Source: Thalassovita aquimarina
Lineage (GTDB): Bacteria; Pseudomonadota; Alphaproteobacteria; Rhodobacterales; Rhodobacteraceae
Length of the DNA: 64,000 nt
Assembly (NCBI RefSeq): GCF_018219815.1
Contig: NZ_JADMKU010000015.1
Location: forward strand, 40,183-104,182
Reading direction: 5' to 3'
Of the stretch, positions 44,201-52,789 are shown piece after piece. Position numbers and translations under genes: made by a program. How positions within the stretch are numbered: position 1 is the first letter of the stretch; every line of letters begins with the position of its first letter. The notes under the pieces were generated by a model that worked only from the letters and a program-made list of their open reading frames with translations, was not told the DNA's origin and did not search any database.

Positions 44201-45151
44201 TTGCGATTGAAGCGACATATCGGACCGGTTCTGGCCGGCGGTTTGAGTATCCTGGCCGCATGCGCGCCCCTTGGGCAACAGGAACAGGTCCGCCCCCAGC
44301 CCAAGCCCGTCGGGATGGCCAAACCCGCCCCGGTCGGGATTTCCGGTCGCAGCAAGGCGCTGAGCACCTATTTCAACCGGGTGCAGTCGGACCTGCTGTC
44401 GCAGGGGCTGCTCAGGACCGATGGCGGCGGGCCAGACACGCCCTTCACCGCGACCGACCTGGCGCGCAATTTCGAAATGATCGCCTTTTACGACGAATAC
44501 GAACGCGGCATGGGGTTGCGCGGCGCCCATGGCGGGCCGGGGTTCCTGCGCCGCTGGGGCGTGCCGGTGCGGTTCGGGGTGGAATTCGGCGCTTCGGTGC
44601 CCGAGGATCAGCGCCGCATCGACCGGGCCAACGTGCGCGCCTATTCGCGGCGGCTGGCGCGGGTGACCGGCCACCCGATTTCGGTGTCGGAGAGCAATCC
44701 CAACTTCCACGTTCTGTTCATGGGAGAGGACGACCGCGCGCAGATGCTGACCCGGGTGCGGCAGATCGTGCCCAATATCAACCCCGCCTCGTTGAACATC
44801 CTGCGCGACATACCCCGTTCGATCCATTGCCTGGTGATCGCCTTTTCGGCCACCGGCAATGACAGCGATTACCGCGAAGCGATCGCCTTGGTGCGGGCCG
44901 AACACCCCGGCCTGTTGCGCAAATCCTGTATTCACGAAGAACTGGCGCAGGGGCTGGGCCTGGCCAATGACAGCCCGCATGCGCGGCCGTCCATCTTCAA
45001 CGACGACGACGAATTCGCGCTGCTGACCTCGCATGACGAAATGCTGCTGAAAATGCTCTATGATCGGCGCCTGCGCGCCGGCATGCCACTGGACGAGGCC
45101 GGTCCGGTGATCCGGGAAATTGCCGAGGAACTGGCCGGCGGCCCCAGTTGA
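44201..45151 (+). CDS. DUF2927 lipoprotein
   Basis: A 316-residue exported lipoprotein. A short signal ends in the lipobox LAAC (Cys near 21). The mature part carries the DUF2927 fold with RSKALSTYFNRVQSDLLSQGL, GVPVRFGVEFGASVP and IHEELAQGLGLANDSPHARPS. The His-Glu-Glu of that last motif looks metalloprotease-like, but no peptidase activity has been shown to my knowledge. It starts at a TTG (44201 or 44207) with weak initiation signals and directly follows telA, so it is probably coupled. It links the cytoplasmic TelA group to the periplasm. Confidence 0.85.
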   Translation: MRLKRHIGPVLAGGLSILAACAPLGQQEQVRPQPKPVGMAKPAPVGISGRSKALSTYFNRVQSDLLSQGLLRTDGGGPDTPFTATDLARNFEMIAFYDEYERGMGLRGAHGGPGFLRRWGVPVRFGVEFGASVPEDQRRIDRANVRAYSRRLARVTGHPISVSESNPNFHVLFMGEDDRAQMLTRVRQIVPNINPASLNILRDIPRSIHCLVIAFSATGNDSDYREAIALVRAEHPGLLRKSCIHEELAQGLGLANDSPHARPSIFNDDDEFALLTSHDEMLLKMLYDRRLRAGMPLDEAGPVIREIAEELAGGPS

Positions 45152-45232
45152 GGCCATTGATACAAGGGGCCAGCAAGGGACCCGACACTCATTTCGGGCG
45201 AGGCACGTCGCCCTTTCGTAAAGGAGGTTTGC

Positions 45233-46351
45233 ATGGGAATTTTCGATTTCCTCACCGGCGAATTCATCGACGTCATTCACTGGGTCGACGACACCCGCGA
45301 CACGATGGTGTGGCGGTTCGAACGGGAAGGCCATGAAATCAAGTACGGCGCCAAGCTGACCGTGCGCGAAGGCCAGGCCGCCGTGTTCGTGCACGAAGGC
45401 CAGTTGGCCGATGTCTTCACCCCCGGGCTGTACATGCTGGAAACCAACAACATGCCGGTGATGACGACGCTGCAGCACTGGGACCACGCGTTCCAGTCGC
45501 CGTTCAAGTCTGAAATCTACTTCGTCAACACCACCCGGTTCAGCGATCTGAAATGGGGCACCAAGAATCCGATCATCTGCCGCGACCCGGAATTCGGTCC
45601 GGTGCGGATCCGTGCCTATGGCACCTATGCGGTGCGGGTCACCGATCCGGCGCGCTTCCTGACCGAAATCGTCGGCACCGACGGCGAATTCACCATGGAT
45701 GAAATCAGCTTCCAGATCCGCAACATCATCGTGCAGGAATTTTCCCGCGTGGTGGCCGGGTCCGGCATTCCGGTGCTGGACATGGCGGCCAATACCGCCG
45801 ATCTGGGCAAGCTGATCGCGGCGGAAATCAGCGGCACGCTGGCCGAATACGGGCTGGAAATGCCCGAGCTCTACATCGAGAACATCTCGCTGCCCCCGGC
45901 GGTCGAAGCGGCGCTGGACAAGCGCACCTCGATGGGGCTGGCGGGCGACCTGGGCAAATTCACCCAGTATTCCGCGGCCGAGGCGATGACGGCGGCCGCG
46001 CAGCATTCCGGAGGGTCCGGCATGGGGGCCGGGCTTGGCATGGGGATGGGTATGGCGATGGCACAGCAGATGGCCAGCCAAGGTCCGTGGGGGGCGCGTC
46101 CGCAACCCGCCGCGCAGGCCGCTGCGCCCCCACCACCGCCGCCAGTCGAACATGTCTGGCACGTGGCCGAGAACGGCGAAACCAAGGGGCCGTTTTCCAA
46201 GGCGTCGCTGGGCCGGATGGCCGCGGCGGGCGGCATCACCCGCGACACCTATGTCTGGACCGCCGGGCAGGACGGCTGGAAGAAAGCAGGCGAGGTGATG
46301 GAACTGGCGCAGCTGTTCACCGTCATGCCGCCGCCACCGCCGGGCGCGTGA
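45233..46351 (+). CDS. SPFH-domain protein with C-terminal GYF_2 domain
   Basis: A 372-residue protein. Residues about 1-215 are an SPFH/band-7-like 'virion core' domain (YdjI type), without a clear membrane anchor: FDFLTGEFIDVIHWVDDT, IKYGAKLTVREGQAAVFVHEGQL and EYGLEMPELYIENISLPPAVE. A glycine/methionine/alanine- and proline-rich linker (about 250-300) leads to a GYF_2 domain (WHVAENGETKGPFSKASLG ... WKKAGEVMELAQLF) that would bind proline-rich peptides. AAAGGAGG precedes the ATG. It closes the TelA-type operon and ends at a strong terminator. Confidence 0.9.
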   Translation: MGIFDFLTGEFIDVIHWVDDTRDTMVWRFEREGHEIKYGAKLTVREGQAAVFVHEGQLADVFTPGLYMLETNNMPVMTTLQHWDHAFQSPFKSEIYFVNTTRFSDLKWGTKNPIICRDPEFGPVRIRAYGTYAVRVTDPARFLTEIVGTDGEFTMDEISFQIRNIIVQEFSRVVAGSGIPVLDMAANTADLGKLIAAEISGTLAEYGLEMPELYIENISLPPAVEAALDKRTSMGLAGDLGKFTQYSAAEAMTAAAQHSGGSGMGAGLGMGMGMAMAQQMASQGPWGARPQPAAQAAAPPPPPPVEHVWHVAENGETKGPFSKASLGRMAAAGGITRDTYVWTAGQDGWKKAGEVMELAQLFTVMPPPPPGA

Positions 46352-46379
46352 TCCCTCGACACGGGACAATCAAACGAAC

Positions 46380-46415
46380 AAAAAAACGGCGCCTTCCCCC
46401 GGGGCGCCGTTTTTC
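46380..46415. terminator. bidirectional terminator between SPFH-GYF and the first CZB gene
   Basis: ACGGCGCC (46386-46393) and GGCGCCGT (46403-46410) form an 8-bp stem, flanked by a long A-run on the left and TTTTT on the right. It can therefore end transcripts from both convergent genes. Confidence 0.85.
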
Positions 46416-46437
46416 TTCACCACAGCCGATCAAGCGA

Positions 46438-46818
46438 TCAAGCGATTTCGACCCCGAAGTAGCACAGCGCGCGCGACAGTTCGGACGCGGTTTCTGCGAA
46501 ATACCCGGTGGCCAGTTCGTCGATGGCCTCATCAAACAGGCCGGCATTGATCAGCGTGGCAACGGCGCCGGCGGCGTCGTGAAATTCGGCGTGCAGCATG
46601 TCGACTTCGCGCATCTTCGGGGTGATGTGGCCACGTTCCACCAGCGATTTCAGCAGCTGCGCCAGCGGCGTCTGGCTGCGATCGCGAACCTGCCGAACGG
46701 CAATGGCGCGGTTTTCGTCATAAGCGGCGGCGCGCAGCTGCAGGCCCAGGGCGTAATGGGCGACATGCGCCTGCTTGAGGATCTCACGGACGTTCAGGGT
46801 CACATTCCGTTGTGTCAT
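46438..46818 (-). CDS. CZB-like domain protein without the zinc-ligand cysteine
   Basis: A 126-residue, all-helical protein aligned with the next two genes. It keeps His21, His76 and His80 with exactly the spacing of the zinc histidines in its neighbours (55 and 59 residues after the first His), in HYALGLQLR and MLHAEFH. The CZB cysteine is Thr50 here, and the CxFGxWL motif has become TPLAQLL. It is thus a degenerate paralogue of the chemoreceptor zinc-binding fold, with no signalling domain attached. AAAGGA precedes the ATG. Function unknown; possibly a regulator or sink for its cysteine-bearing neighbours. Confidence 0.7.
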   Translation of the reverse strand: MTQRNVTLNVREILKQAHVAHYALGLQLRAAAYDENRAIAVRQVRDRSQTPLAQLLKSLVERGHITPKMREVDMLHAEFHDAAGAVATLINAGLFDEAIDELATGYFAETASELSRALCYFGVEIA

Positions 46819-47175
46819 CTCGATATCCTTTCGCGGTCGCCGTCTACATGCTGTCGTGTGGTGCTGAATACACTTACGTCAGTATCGCCAATCATTTTAG
46901 GACGAAACTATCCTTAAGTTCTGTTTTCGCACTATTAAGTATGTATTTCGACCCAAACTATAGAAAACGAGCCCCATACAGACGCGCAGAGGCGCGAAAT
47001 GGCGCCCTGGGACGACGTCGCAAGCCGCGCGCCGATCCGGCGGGCTCGCGTTGGAAGGCCGCGCCCTTCCCCGGCGTTTGCCGCAACCAGGGCCCGGACC
47101 ATGCCGGAAAACGGCCAAGAAAACGAAAAAGCCCGGCCAAGGGGCCGGGCTTTTCGATCCGTGTTGGGGAAATGG
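46819..47175. other. 357-base intergenic region between two CZB genes
   Basis: The left half (about 46850-46980) is AT-rich, with TATAGT-like and TTAAGT-like stretches, and is the likely promoter of the cysteine-less CZB gene on the minus strand. The right end holds a bidirectional terminator. I see no gene. Confidence 0.5.
47126..47154. terminator. bidirectional terminator after the second CZB gene
   Basis: GCCCGGCC-AAGG-GGCCGGGC (47131-47150) has an 8-bp perfect stem with AAAAA before it and TTTT after it. It lies 21 bases past the minus-strand CZB stop. Confidence 0.85.
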
Positions 47176-47544
47176 TCAGGACAGCGACATCCGCCAGCGG
47201 GTCACTGCGTGGGCCAGACGATCGGTGCTGTCCTTGTAATCCTGCCCGTCCAGCGCGGCCAGCGCCCCGTCAGTCTGGCCACCGGCAATCTGGGCCGCCA
47301 CGCCACCCACGATGATATGGAAATTGGCGTGCAACTCATGGACTTCCTTCGCCGCGTCCGAGTTGCGGGCCTCGGCCGGAAGCGAGCGCAGCCATTTGCC
47401 GAACTTGCAGCAATCATCGCGCTTGATCATGTCGACCGGCAAATCTGTTTCACCGTTGATCGCGGCTTCACGCAGGCGCAGTTTCCACGCCGCGTGACGG
47501 CCAAGTGCATCGTTCAATTCGGCACGCATAACTTGATTATTCAT
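47176..47544 (-). CDS. stand-alone CZB (chemoreceptor zinc-binding) domain protein
   Basis: A 122-residue protein that is a single CZB domain. Its ligands are His17 (RHAAWKLRLRE), Cys46 (CCKFGKWLRSLP), His72 and His76 (VHELHANFH). The 3His-1Cys zinc site of this fold senses zinc or hypochlorous acid in bacterial chemoreceptors and diguanylate cyclases; the cysteine is the reactive group. Here no receptor, GGDEF or other output domain is attached, so it may act by binding another protein or by buffering zinc. It is similar in length and sequence to the next gene, a probable duplicate. Confidence 0.85.
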   Translation of the reverse strand: MNNQVMRAELNDALGRHAAWKLRLREAAINGETDLPVDMIKRDDCCKFGKWLRSLPAEARNSDAAKEVHELHANFHIIVGGVAAQIAGGQTDGALAALDGQDYKDSTDRLAHAVTRWRMSLS

Positions 47545-47742
47545 TTTATCGGGACCCTGATTATGAATGTTGTCCTTTCAGCTTCCAAGAAGCCTACATT
47601 CTGACTAACGTCCCGAAATCACGGGACTTTACCGGCAAGCAAGATATCAAAATAGCGAGTCTGAGATGCCCTTTTTCATCCCGTGGAACCAACCGCCCGG
47701 CAAGGGCCCATCGTTGCCGGACGATCTGATGCAATGCGGGGA

Positions 47743-48123
47743 TTATGCCGCGGCCAGCTGCCAGCGCGATATCGCCCTGCTCAGGTCCGCCGAAAGCGCG
47801 TTGTATTCCTCGCCGCTCAGCGCGGCAAAGGCCTTGTTGAATTCACCTTTGGAAATCTGCTCGGCGATATCACCGGCGCAGGCGTGAAACGCCGCATGCA
47901 GCCGCTCCACTTTCCGGGCGTCGCGCGAAATGCGCAGAATCGGCGGCAGCGCGTTCAGCCATTCGCCGAAACGGCAGCAGGCGGGGCTCCTGATGTCGGC
48001 AACCGGCAAATCGGTTTCCCTGCGCACGGCCACGTCTCGCAGGCGCTTTTTCCATGCGCCATGCTCCTGCAGGGCCACGTCCAGCTCCTTCCACAGGGTG
48101 ATTGCCATCTGCATCTGCATCAT
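47743..48123 (-). CDS. stand-alone CZB domain protein, second cysteine-bearing copy
   Basis: A 126-residue CZB-only protein. Its ligands are His21 (EHGAWKKRLRD), Cys50 (CCRFGEWLNALP), His76 and His80 (RLHAAFH), with the same spacing as the other two copies. It keeps the double cysteine and ETDLPV segment of its neighbour, which points to tandem duplication. I chose the ATG at 48123, since GAGG lies six bases before it; a TTG further upstream is less likely. All three copies face the same way, but each has its own upstream spacer. The array interrupts a run of plus-strand envelope-stress genes. Confidence 0.85.
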   Translation of the reverse strand: MMQMQMAITLWKELDVALQEHGAWKKRLRDVAVRRETDLPVADIRSPACCRFGEWLNALPPILRISRDARKVERLHAAFHACAGDIAEQISKGEFNKAFAALSGEEYNALSADLSRAISRWQLAAA

Positions 48124-48296
48124 GATTGCCTCATAACGCAAGCAACCGGCGAATGGGTGCTACCCATCGCAGAAGACGGGAAAGTATAGTCGCCGGAACG
48201 GATAGTGTGAATCGTAACAGAACTGAGCATTTGGACTGTACTAAAGTCCTAGAAACCAAACTCCTTGATCTGCCTCAAATAGCCAGGACCCAGACC

Positions 48297-49394
48297 ATGC
48301 CCCGGACCGAACATCGTTTTCCCTGCGACCAGTGCGGCGCGGATTTCCGCTTTGACCCCGAGGCCGGGCAGCTGGTCTGCGATCATTGCGGCAACCGGGC
48401 CGAACTGGCCCCGGACAGCCCGTGGGAAGGCGGCATTCGCGAGCTGGATTTCAAACGTGCGCTGGACGACCTGCTGCCCAGCCAGGAAATAGAGGAAACC
48501 CGGGTCAGCAAATGCCCCAACTGCGGCGCGCAGGTGGAACTGGACGAGGCCACCCATGCCGCCGAATGCCCGTTCTGCGCCACGCCGGTGGTGACCGATA
48601 CCGGCGCGCATCGCCATATCAAGCCGCGCGGCGTGTTGCCTTTCGCGCTGACCGAAACCCAAGCGCGCAAATCGATGACCGATTGGCTGGGCCGGTTGTG
48701 GTTCGCGCCGAACGGCTTGCAGGAATACGCCCGCAAGGGCCGCAAGATGCAGGGCATCTACGTGCCCTATTGGACCTTCGACGCCGACACCAAGAGCCGC
48801 TATCGCGGCGAACGCGGCGTGGTCTATTATGAAACCCGCACGGTGATGCGCGACGGAAAGCGGGTGCAGGAACAGGTGCAGAAGGTGCGCTGGTACCCCG
48901 CCTCGGGCAAGGTCGCGCGGTTCTTCGACGACGTGCTGGTGCTGGCGTCGCGGTCGTTGCCGAAATCCTATACCGACGCGTTGGAACCCTGGGACCTGGC
49001 GGCGCTGGAACCCTACCGGTCCGAATACCTCGCCGGGTTCCGGGCCGAAGGGTATACGGTGGAACTCGACGAAGGCTATGACGAGGCGCGGCGCAAGATG
49101 GACCGGGTGATCGAACGCGACGTGCGCTTCGATATCGGCGGCGACCGGCAGCGTATCCACGATATCCAGACCCAGATCAGCGATGTTACCTTCAAGCATA
49201 TCCTGCTGCCTGTCTGGCTCGCCGCCTATAAATACCGGGGCAAGACCTATCGCTTCGTGGTCAACGGGCGCACCGGACAGGTGCGCGGTGAACGGCCCTG
49301 GTCGGTGTGGAAGATCGCCATCGCCGTCATCCTCGGGCTGATCGTGGCGGGCGGCATCGGGTATCTGATCGCGCTGAACGAAGGCCAGATTTGA
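48297..49394 (+). CDS. zinc-ribbon membrane protein (TFIIB-type zinc finger domain)
   Basis: A 365-residue protein. The first 95 residues carry four CxxC pairs (FPCDQCGADF, LVCDHCGNRA, KCPNCGAQVE, ECPFCATPVV), which form two rubredoxin-like zinc ribbons. A middle domain follows (FALTETQARKSMTDWLGRLWFAPNGL; YVPYWTFDADTKSRYRGERG). One C-terminal membrane helix (IAIAVILGLIVAGGIGYLIA) ends in a short tail. Such proteins are often misnamed primosomal protein N'. In related genomes they are commonly adjacent to SPFH-GYF genes, as here apart from the CZB insertion. The role is unknown. Confidence 0.85.
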   Translation: MPRTEHRFPCDQCGADFRFDPEAGQLVCDHCGNRAELAPDSPWEGGIRELDFKRALDDLLPSQEIEETRVSKCPNCGAQVELDEATHAAECPFCATPVVTDTGAHRHIKPRGVLPFALTETQARKSMTDWLGRLWFAPNGLQEYARKGRKMQGIYVPYWTFDADTKSRYRGERGVVYYETRTVMRDGKRVQEQVQKVRWYPASGKVARFFDDVLVLASRSLPKSYTDALEPWDLAALEPYRSEYLAGFRAEGYTVELDEGYDEARRKMDRVIERDVRFDIGGDRQRIHDIQTQISDVTFKHILLPVWLAAYKYRGKTYRFVVNGRTGQVRGERPWSVWKIAIAVILGLIVAGGIGYLIALNEGQI

Positions 49395-49408
49395 ACGGAA
49401 TGGAAAGC

Positions 49409-50083
49409 ATGACGACCGACTACGACACCCTGACCCGCCTGCTGAACGACCGTCACAGCTGCCGCGGCTTCCTGCCCGATCCGGTGCCGCGCGAAACCAT
49501 CGAACGGATCCTGCGCGCCGCGCAGCGGGTGCCCAGTTGGTGCAATGCCCAGCCCTGGCAGGTGATCGTCACCAGCGGTGCCGAAACCGACCGGTTCCGC
49601 GAGGTCCTTTATGCCGACGCCACCACCACGACGCCACAGCCCGACCTCGAATGGCCGCGCCAATATGTCGGTGTCTACAAGGATCGCCGTCGCACCTGCG
49701 GTTTGCAGCTTTACGATGCGGTGGGGGTGATGCGTGGCGATCGCGCCGCGTCGGGGCAGCAGATGCTGGAAAATTACAAATTCTTCGGCGCGCCGCATGT
49801 GGCGATCGTGACCAGCGACCGCGATCTTGGACCTTACGGCGCGATGGATTGCGGCGGCTTCGTCGCGGCCTTCACGCTGGCGGCGCAGGCCTTGGGCATC
49901 GCGACCATCCCGCAGGCGGCGGTTGCGGCCTTTGCCCCGACCCTGCGCGACCATTTCGGCATACCCGAGGACCGGCTGATCCTTTGCGCGATTTCGTTCG
50001 GCTATGAGGACGAGGATCACCCTGCCAACAATTTCCGCACCGAACGGGCGGACCTGGACGAGGTGGCGGATTGGCGCGGCTGA
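49409..50083 (+). CDS. nitroreductase-family FMN oxidoreductase
   Basis: A 224-residue flavoprotein of the nitroreductase fold. It has the FMN-binding start TRLLNDRHSCRGFLPDPVPR, the RVPSWCNAQPWQVIV loop, and the C-terminal ATIPQAAVAAF and AISFGYEDEDHPANNFRTER segments. It reduces nitro groups or quinones using NAD(P)H in characterised relatives. The true electron acceptor is unknown. It follows the zinc-ribbon gene by 14 bases and is probably co-transcribed. ATG 49409 is preferred over 49400 because of the GGAA spacing. Confidence 0.88.
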   Translation: MTTDYDTLTRLLNDRHSCRGFLPDPVPRETIERILRAAQRVPSWCNAQPWQVIVTSGAETDRFREVLYADATTTTPQPDLEWPRQYVGVYKDRRRTCGLQLYDAVGVMRGDRAASGQQMLENYKFFGAPHVAIVTSDRDLGPYGAMDCGGFVAAFTLAAQALGIATIPQAAVAAFAPTLRDHFGIPEDRLILCAISFGYEDEDHPANNFRTERADLDEVADWRG

Positions 50084-50098
50084 TGCCGCGCCGGTCGC

Positions 50099-50515
50099 TC
50101 AGGCCTTGTTGATCTTGACCTTGACGCCCTGCTTGGCCTCCGGCCCGGCCTTGGGCACGATCACCTGCAGAACGCCGTCCTTCAGATGCGCCTCGACCTT
50201 GTCACCATCGGCGTCCTCGGGCAGGCGGAAGGACCGGCTGAACGACCCGTATTGCCGTTCGGAAAAGAACCAAGTTTCGCCCTTCTCTTCGCGTTGCGAG
50301 CTTTTTTCACCCTTCACGGTCACGACACCGTCATGCACCGAAACGTCGATGTCCTTTTCCTCGACCCCGGGCAGTTCCAGTGAAATCTTGTAACTGTTGT
50401 CGGTCGACGACGCCTCGGATGCCGGGGCCAGCCAATCGGCCACCTTCTGCCCGAAATTGCGGAACGGTTCGTAGAATTGCGGCCAGGATCCGGCGGTATG
50501 GGATTTTTCGACCAT
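50099..50515 (-). CDS. Hsp20/alpha-crystallin small heat-shock protein
   Basis: A 138-residue chaperone. The alpha-crystallin domain runs from about residue 38 (NSYKISLELPGVEEKDIDVSV) through VVTVKGEKSSQREEKGETWFF and YGSFSRSFRLPEDADGDKVEA, and ends HLKDGVLQVIVPK. The C-terminal tail is short, lacks a clear IxI motif and ends VKVKINKA. It prevents aggregation of unfolded protein without ATP. The upstream 130 bases are AT-rich towards the start, but I see no convincing CIRCE or ROSE-type element. It is convergent with the nitroreductase gene. Confidence 0.93.
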   Translation of the reverse strand: MVEKSHTAGSWPQFYEPFRNFGQKVADWLAPASEASSTDNSYKISLELPGVEEKDIDVSVHDGVVTVKGEKSSQREEKGETWFFSERQYGSFSRSFRLPEDADGDKVEAHLKDGVLQVIVPKAGPEAKQGVKVKINKA

Positions 50516-50648
50516 AGGGTAATCTCCTCTTCATCTATGCCCGTCATTTTCCCCAATCGCCCCCTGCCCGCTTTGACTCGTGTCAAATCCGCTTGCAGCC
50601 CGGCGCGGATTGGCCGACCTATGAGGCGGACAAGATGAGGACGGACAA

Positions 50649-51086
50649 ATGCGCGCATTGCTGCAACGGGTAAGCCACGCGTCGGTGACGGTAGACGGCG
50701 ACGTGATCGGACGGACCGGCCCCGGGCTGCTGATCCTGATCTGCGCCGTGCAGGGCGATGGCGAAGCCCAGGCCGATCAGCTGGCCGCGAAGGTTTCCAA
50801 GCTGCGGATCTTCAAGGACGAGGCGGGCAAGATGAACCGTTCGGTCGTGGATATCGGCGGCTCGGCCCTTGTGGTGTCGCAATTCACCTTGGCCGCCGAT
50901 ACCTCGCGCGGCAACCGCCCCGGCTTTTCCGCCGCCGCCGCGCCGGACGAGGGCCGGGCGCTCTACGAATATTTCGCGGCGAAGCTGGCCGAAACGGGCG
51001 TGCCGGTGGAAACCGGCGAATTCGGCGCCGACATGAAGGTCGAATTGCTGAACGACGGGCCGGTGACGATCTGGATGGAGGCCTGA
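50649..51086 (+). CDS. dtd: D-aminoacyl-tRNA deacylase
   Basis: A 145-residue enzyme that recycles D-aminoacyl-tRNA and removes Gly from misacylated tRNA-Ala. The family motifs are clear: [17 protein letters not shown] at the start, [17 protein letters not shown] (active-site SQFTL), and the C-terminal [13 protein letters not shown] with the conserved Gly-cisPro region. It is of normal length, with a short promoter region in a divergent spacer opposite hsp20. It is cytoplasmic and active as a dimer in known cases. Confidence 0.96.
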   Translation: MRALLQRVSHASVTVDGDVIGRTGPGLLILICAVQGDGEAQADQLAAKVSKLRIFKDEAGKMNRSVVDIGGSALVVSQFTLAADTSRGNRPGFSAAAAPDEGRALYEYFAAKLAETGVPVETGEFGADMKVELLNDGPVTIWMEA

Positions 51087-51126
51087 GCCCTGCGATGACG
51101 CCGGGGCAGATCGGGTACCGTCCTGA

Positions 51127-52515
51127 TCAGCTTGGCGCGCCGGTCAGCTTCAGCTTGCCCATCGTCGCCCCGGTCCGCACGAAGGCGTCGTGGAAGCTGA
51201 TGGCGATCTCGATCTCGCCCACGCCCTGCACATTCAGCGCATCGCTCAGGCTGGTACGCAACGCCGCCTCGAGACGCGCCCGGTCGGCGCCGCGCCGTGG
51301 CACCACGCGCAGGTTCATCCGGTTGCCCTCGACATTATACTGATATTCGGCCGCGTCCGCCTCGCCGATCAGGCAGTTGGCGACCAGGAAGGGCGAAACC
51401 GACACCTCGCCGCCGGCCGCGGCGGGCAGTCGGATGACATCCTCAGTCCGACCGCCGATTTCGGACAACAGCGGGAAAACCCGCCCGCAATCGCAGCTTT
51501 CGGCCTTGGCGGTCACCAGGTCGGTCAGTTCGTACCGGATCACCGGCTGCACGTAGCGGTGCAGATTGGTCAGCAGGACCTTATGCCCGGGCGTGCCCGG
51601 CGGCACGGGGTTCATGTTCTCGTCCACGATCTCGATCAGTGACATGTCGGAAAAATGATGCAGCCCCATATGCCGGTCGCAATCGGCGGCGATCATCACC
51701 TGTTCGGCGGCGCCGTAGTGATTGAACGGGGTGATCCCCCACGCCTCCTGCGCGCGCGCAACCCGGTCGGGTCCCAGCATCTCGCTGAAGCTGGCCACCA
51801 TTTCCGGCGCGATGTTCAGCCGGCCCTCGATCTGCTCGATCGCCAGCAGGCTGATCAGCGAGGCATATCCCATGAACAGCTTGGGCTGGAATTCATTCAG
51901 TTCCTCGACCAGCTGTTCAAGAGGCTTGGTGGCGTCCAGCATCAGCAGGTTCGGCATCCCCAGTTCCATGCTCTGGCCCAGGCGCGACGTCGCGTGCGTG
52001 GTGCTTCCGGCCTTGACCGAGGCGAGCTTCTTGGTCGAAAGCCCAATGGGCGAAACCCCGAACATTTCTGCCCAGCGAAGTGCCCCCGCGATCACCACCC
52101 GCCATTCGGGCCGGTCATAGACGAATATGCCGCGCAATCCGCTTGACCCGCTGGTCGCCACGATCCGGTATTCACCGAGGTAATACTGGTCGTCGGGATC
52201 TTCGATGATCTGGCGCTCGATCTCGGCCAGCTTCAGCCGCGGATCGGTGACCCAGTCGTCGAAATTGTCCATCATCACGCGCTTGTCGGTGATGGGCAGG
52301 TCGGAAAGCGTGAAACCCCCCGACAGGTCGATGCCTTCGCACAGTTTCGCATAGGCGCGCGAATGGGTCAGCGCGTGGCGCACTACCTTCTTGAGCTGTT
52401 CATCCTGATAGGCGGCGAGGCCTTCGCGCGTCCCATTTTCGATCGCGCGGAAATGCAGATGCAGGCGCATGGCGCTTGCAAGGTCGCGCAGCTGTTTGAA
52501 ACGGTGATGGGCCAA
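51127..52515 (-). CDS. PaaK-like AMP-forming acyl-CoA ligase
   Basis: About 462 residues of the phenylacetate-CoA ligase family. The ATP loop is TSGSSGLRGIFVYDR, and the AMP-binding motif is in FNHYGAAEQVMIAADCDRH. VIRYELTDLVTA and CGRVFPLLSEIGGRTEDVIRLP follow, with a C-terminal domain ending GATMGKLKLTGAPS. I start it at a TTG (52515) preceded by AGAGGAC; the first ATG is 15 codons later and has no such signal. It lies 274 bases downstream of a MarR regulator and divergent from a flavin monooxygenase pair, which suggests activation of an aromatic or similar acid. The substrate is unknown. Confidence 0.8.
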   Translation of the reverse strand: MAHHRFKQLRDLASAMRLHLHFRAIENGTREGLAAYQDEQLKKVVRHALTHSRAYAKLCEGIDLSGGFTLSDLPITDKRVMMDNFDDWVTDPRLKLAEIERQIIEDPDDQYYLGEYRIVATSGSSGLRGIFVYDRPEWRVVIAGALRWAEMFGVSPIGLSTKKLASVKAGSTTHATSRLGQSMELGMPNLLMLDATKPLEQLVEELNEFQPKLFMGYASLISLLAIEQIEGRLNIAPEMVASFSEMLGPDRVARAQEAWGITPFNHYGAAEQVMIAADCDRHMGLHHFSDMSLIEIVDENMNPVPPGTPGHKVLLTNLHRYVQPVIRYELTDLVTAKAESCDCGRVFPLLSEIGGRTEDVIRLPAAAGGEVSVSPFLVANCLIGEADAAEYQYNVEGNRMNLRVVPRRGADRARLEAALRTSLSDALNVQGVGEIEIAISFHDAFVRTGATMGKLKLTGAPS

Positions 52516-52789
52516 GGGATGTCCTCTGTCTGCGGGTTGGTTTCCTGCAGCTTGGCATCCCGGGCCGGCGTTCACCTTGACACCGGTCAAGGCGCACCAC
52601 GGCAAAGCCCCAACAATGCATGATGTTTTCGGAAATCCGCGGCGGGATGTTCATCCGATGCGATTCGCCGGGTGTGCCGGTCGATCGCCAAGTCGACCAA
52701 AACCTTGGCTGGCCGACCCGACCACATGCTGCGACGAACCTGCCGTCAACTGCCACCGATGCCGCGGGACAAACGCGCGCCCCCGCCGA
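52516..52789. other. 274-base gap between the MarR gene and the PaaK-like ligase
   Basis: I find no convincing gene, tRNA or terminator with a T-tract. AGAGGAC just before the ligase start is its likely ribosome-binding site. The length suggests the ligase has its own promoter here. Confidence 0.35.
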
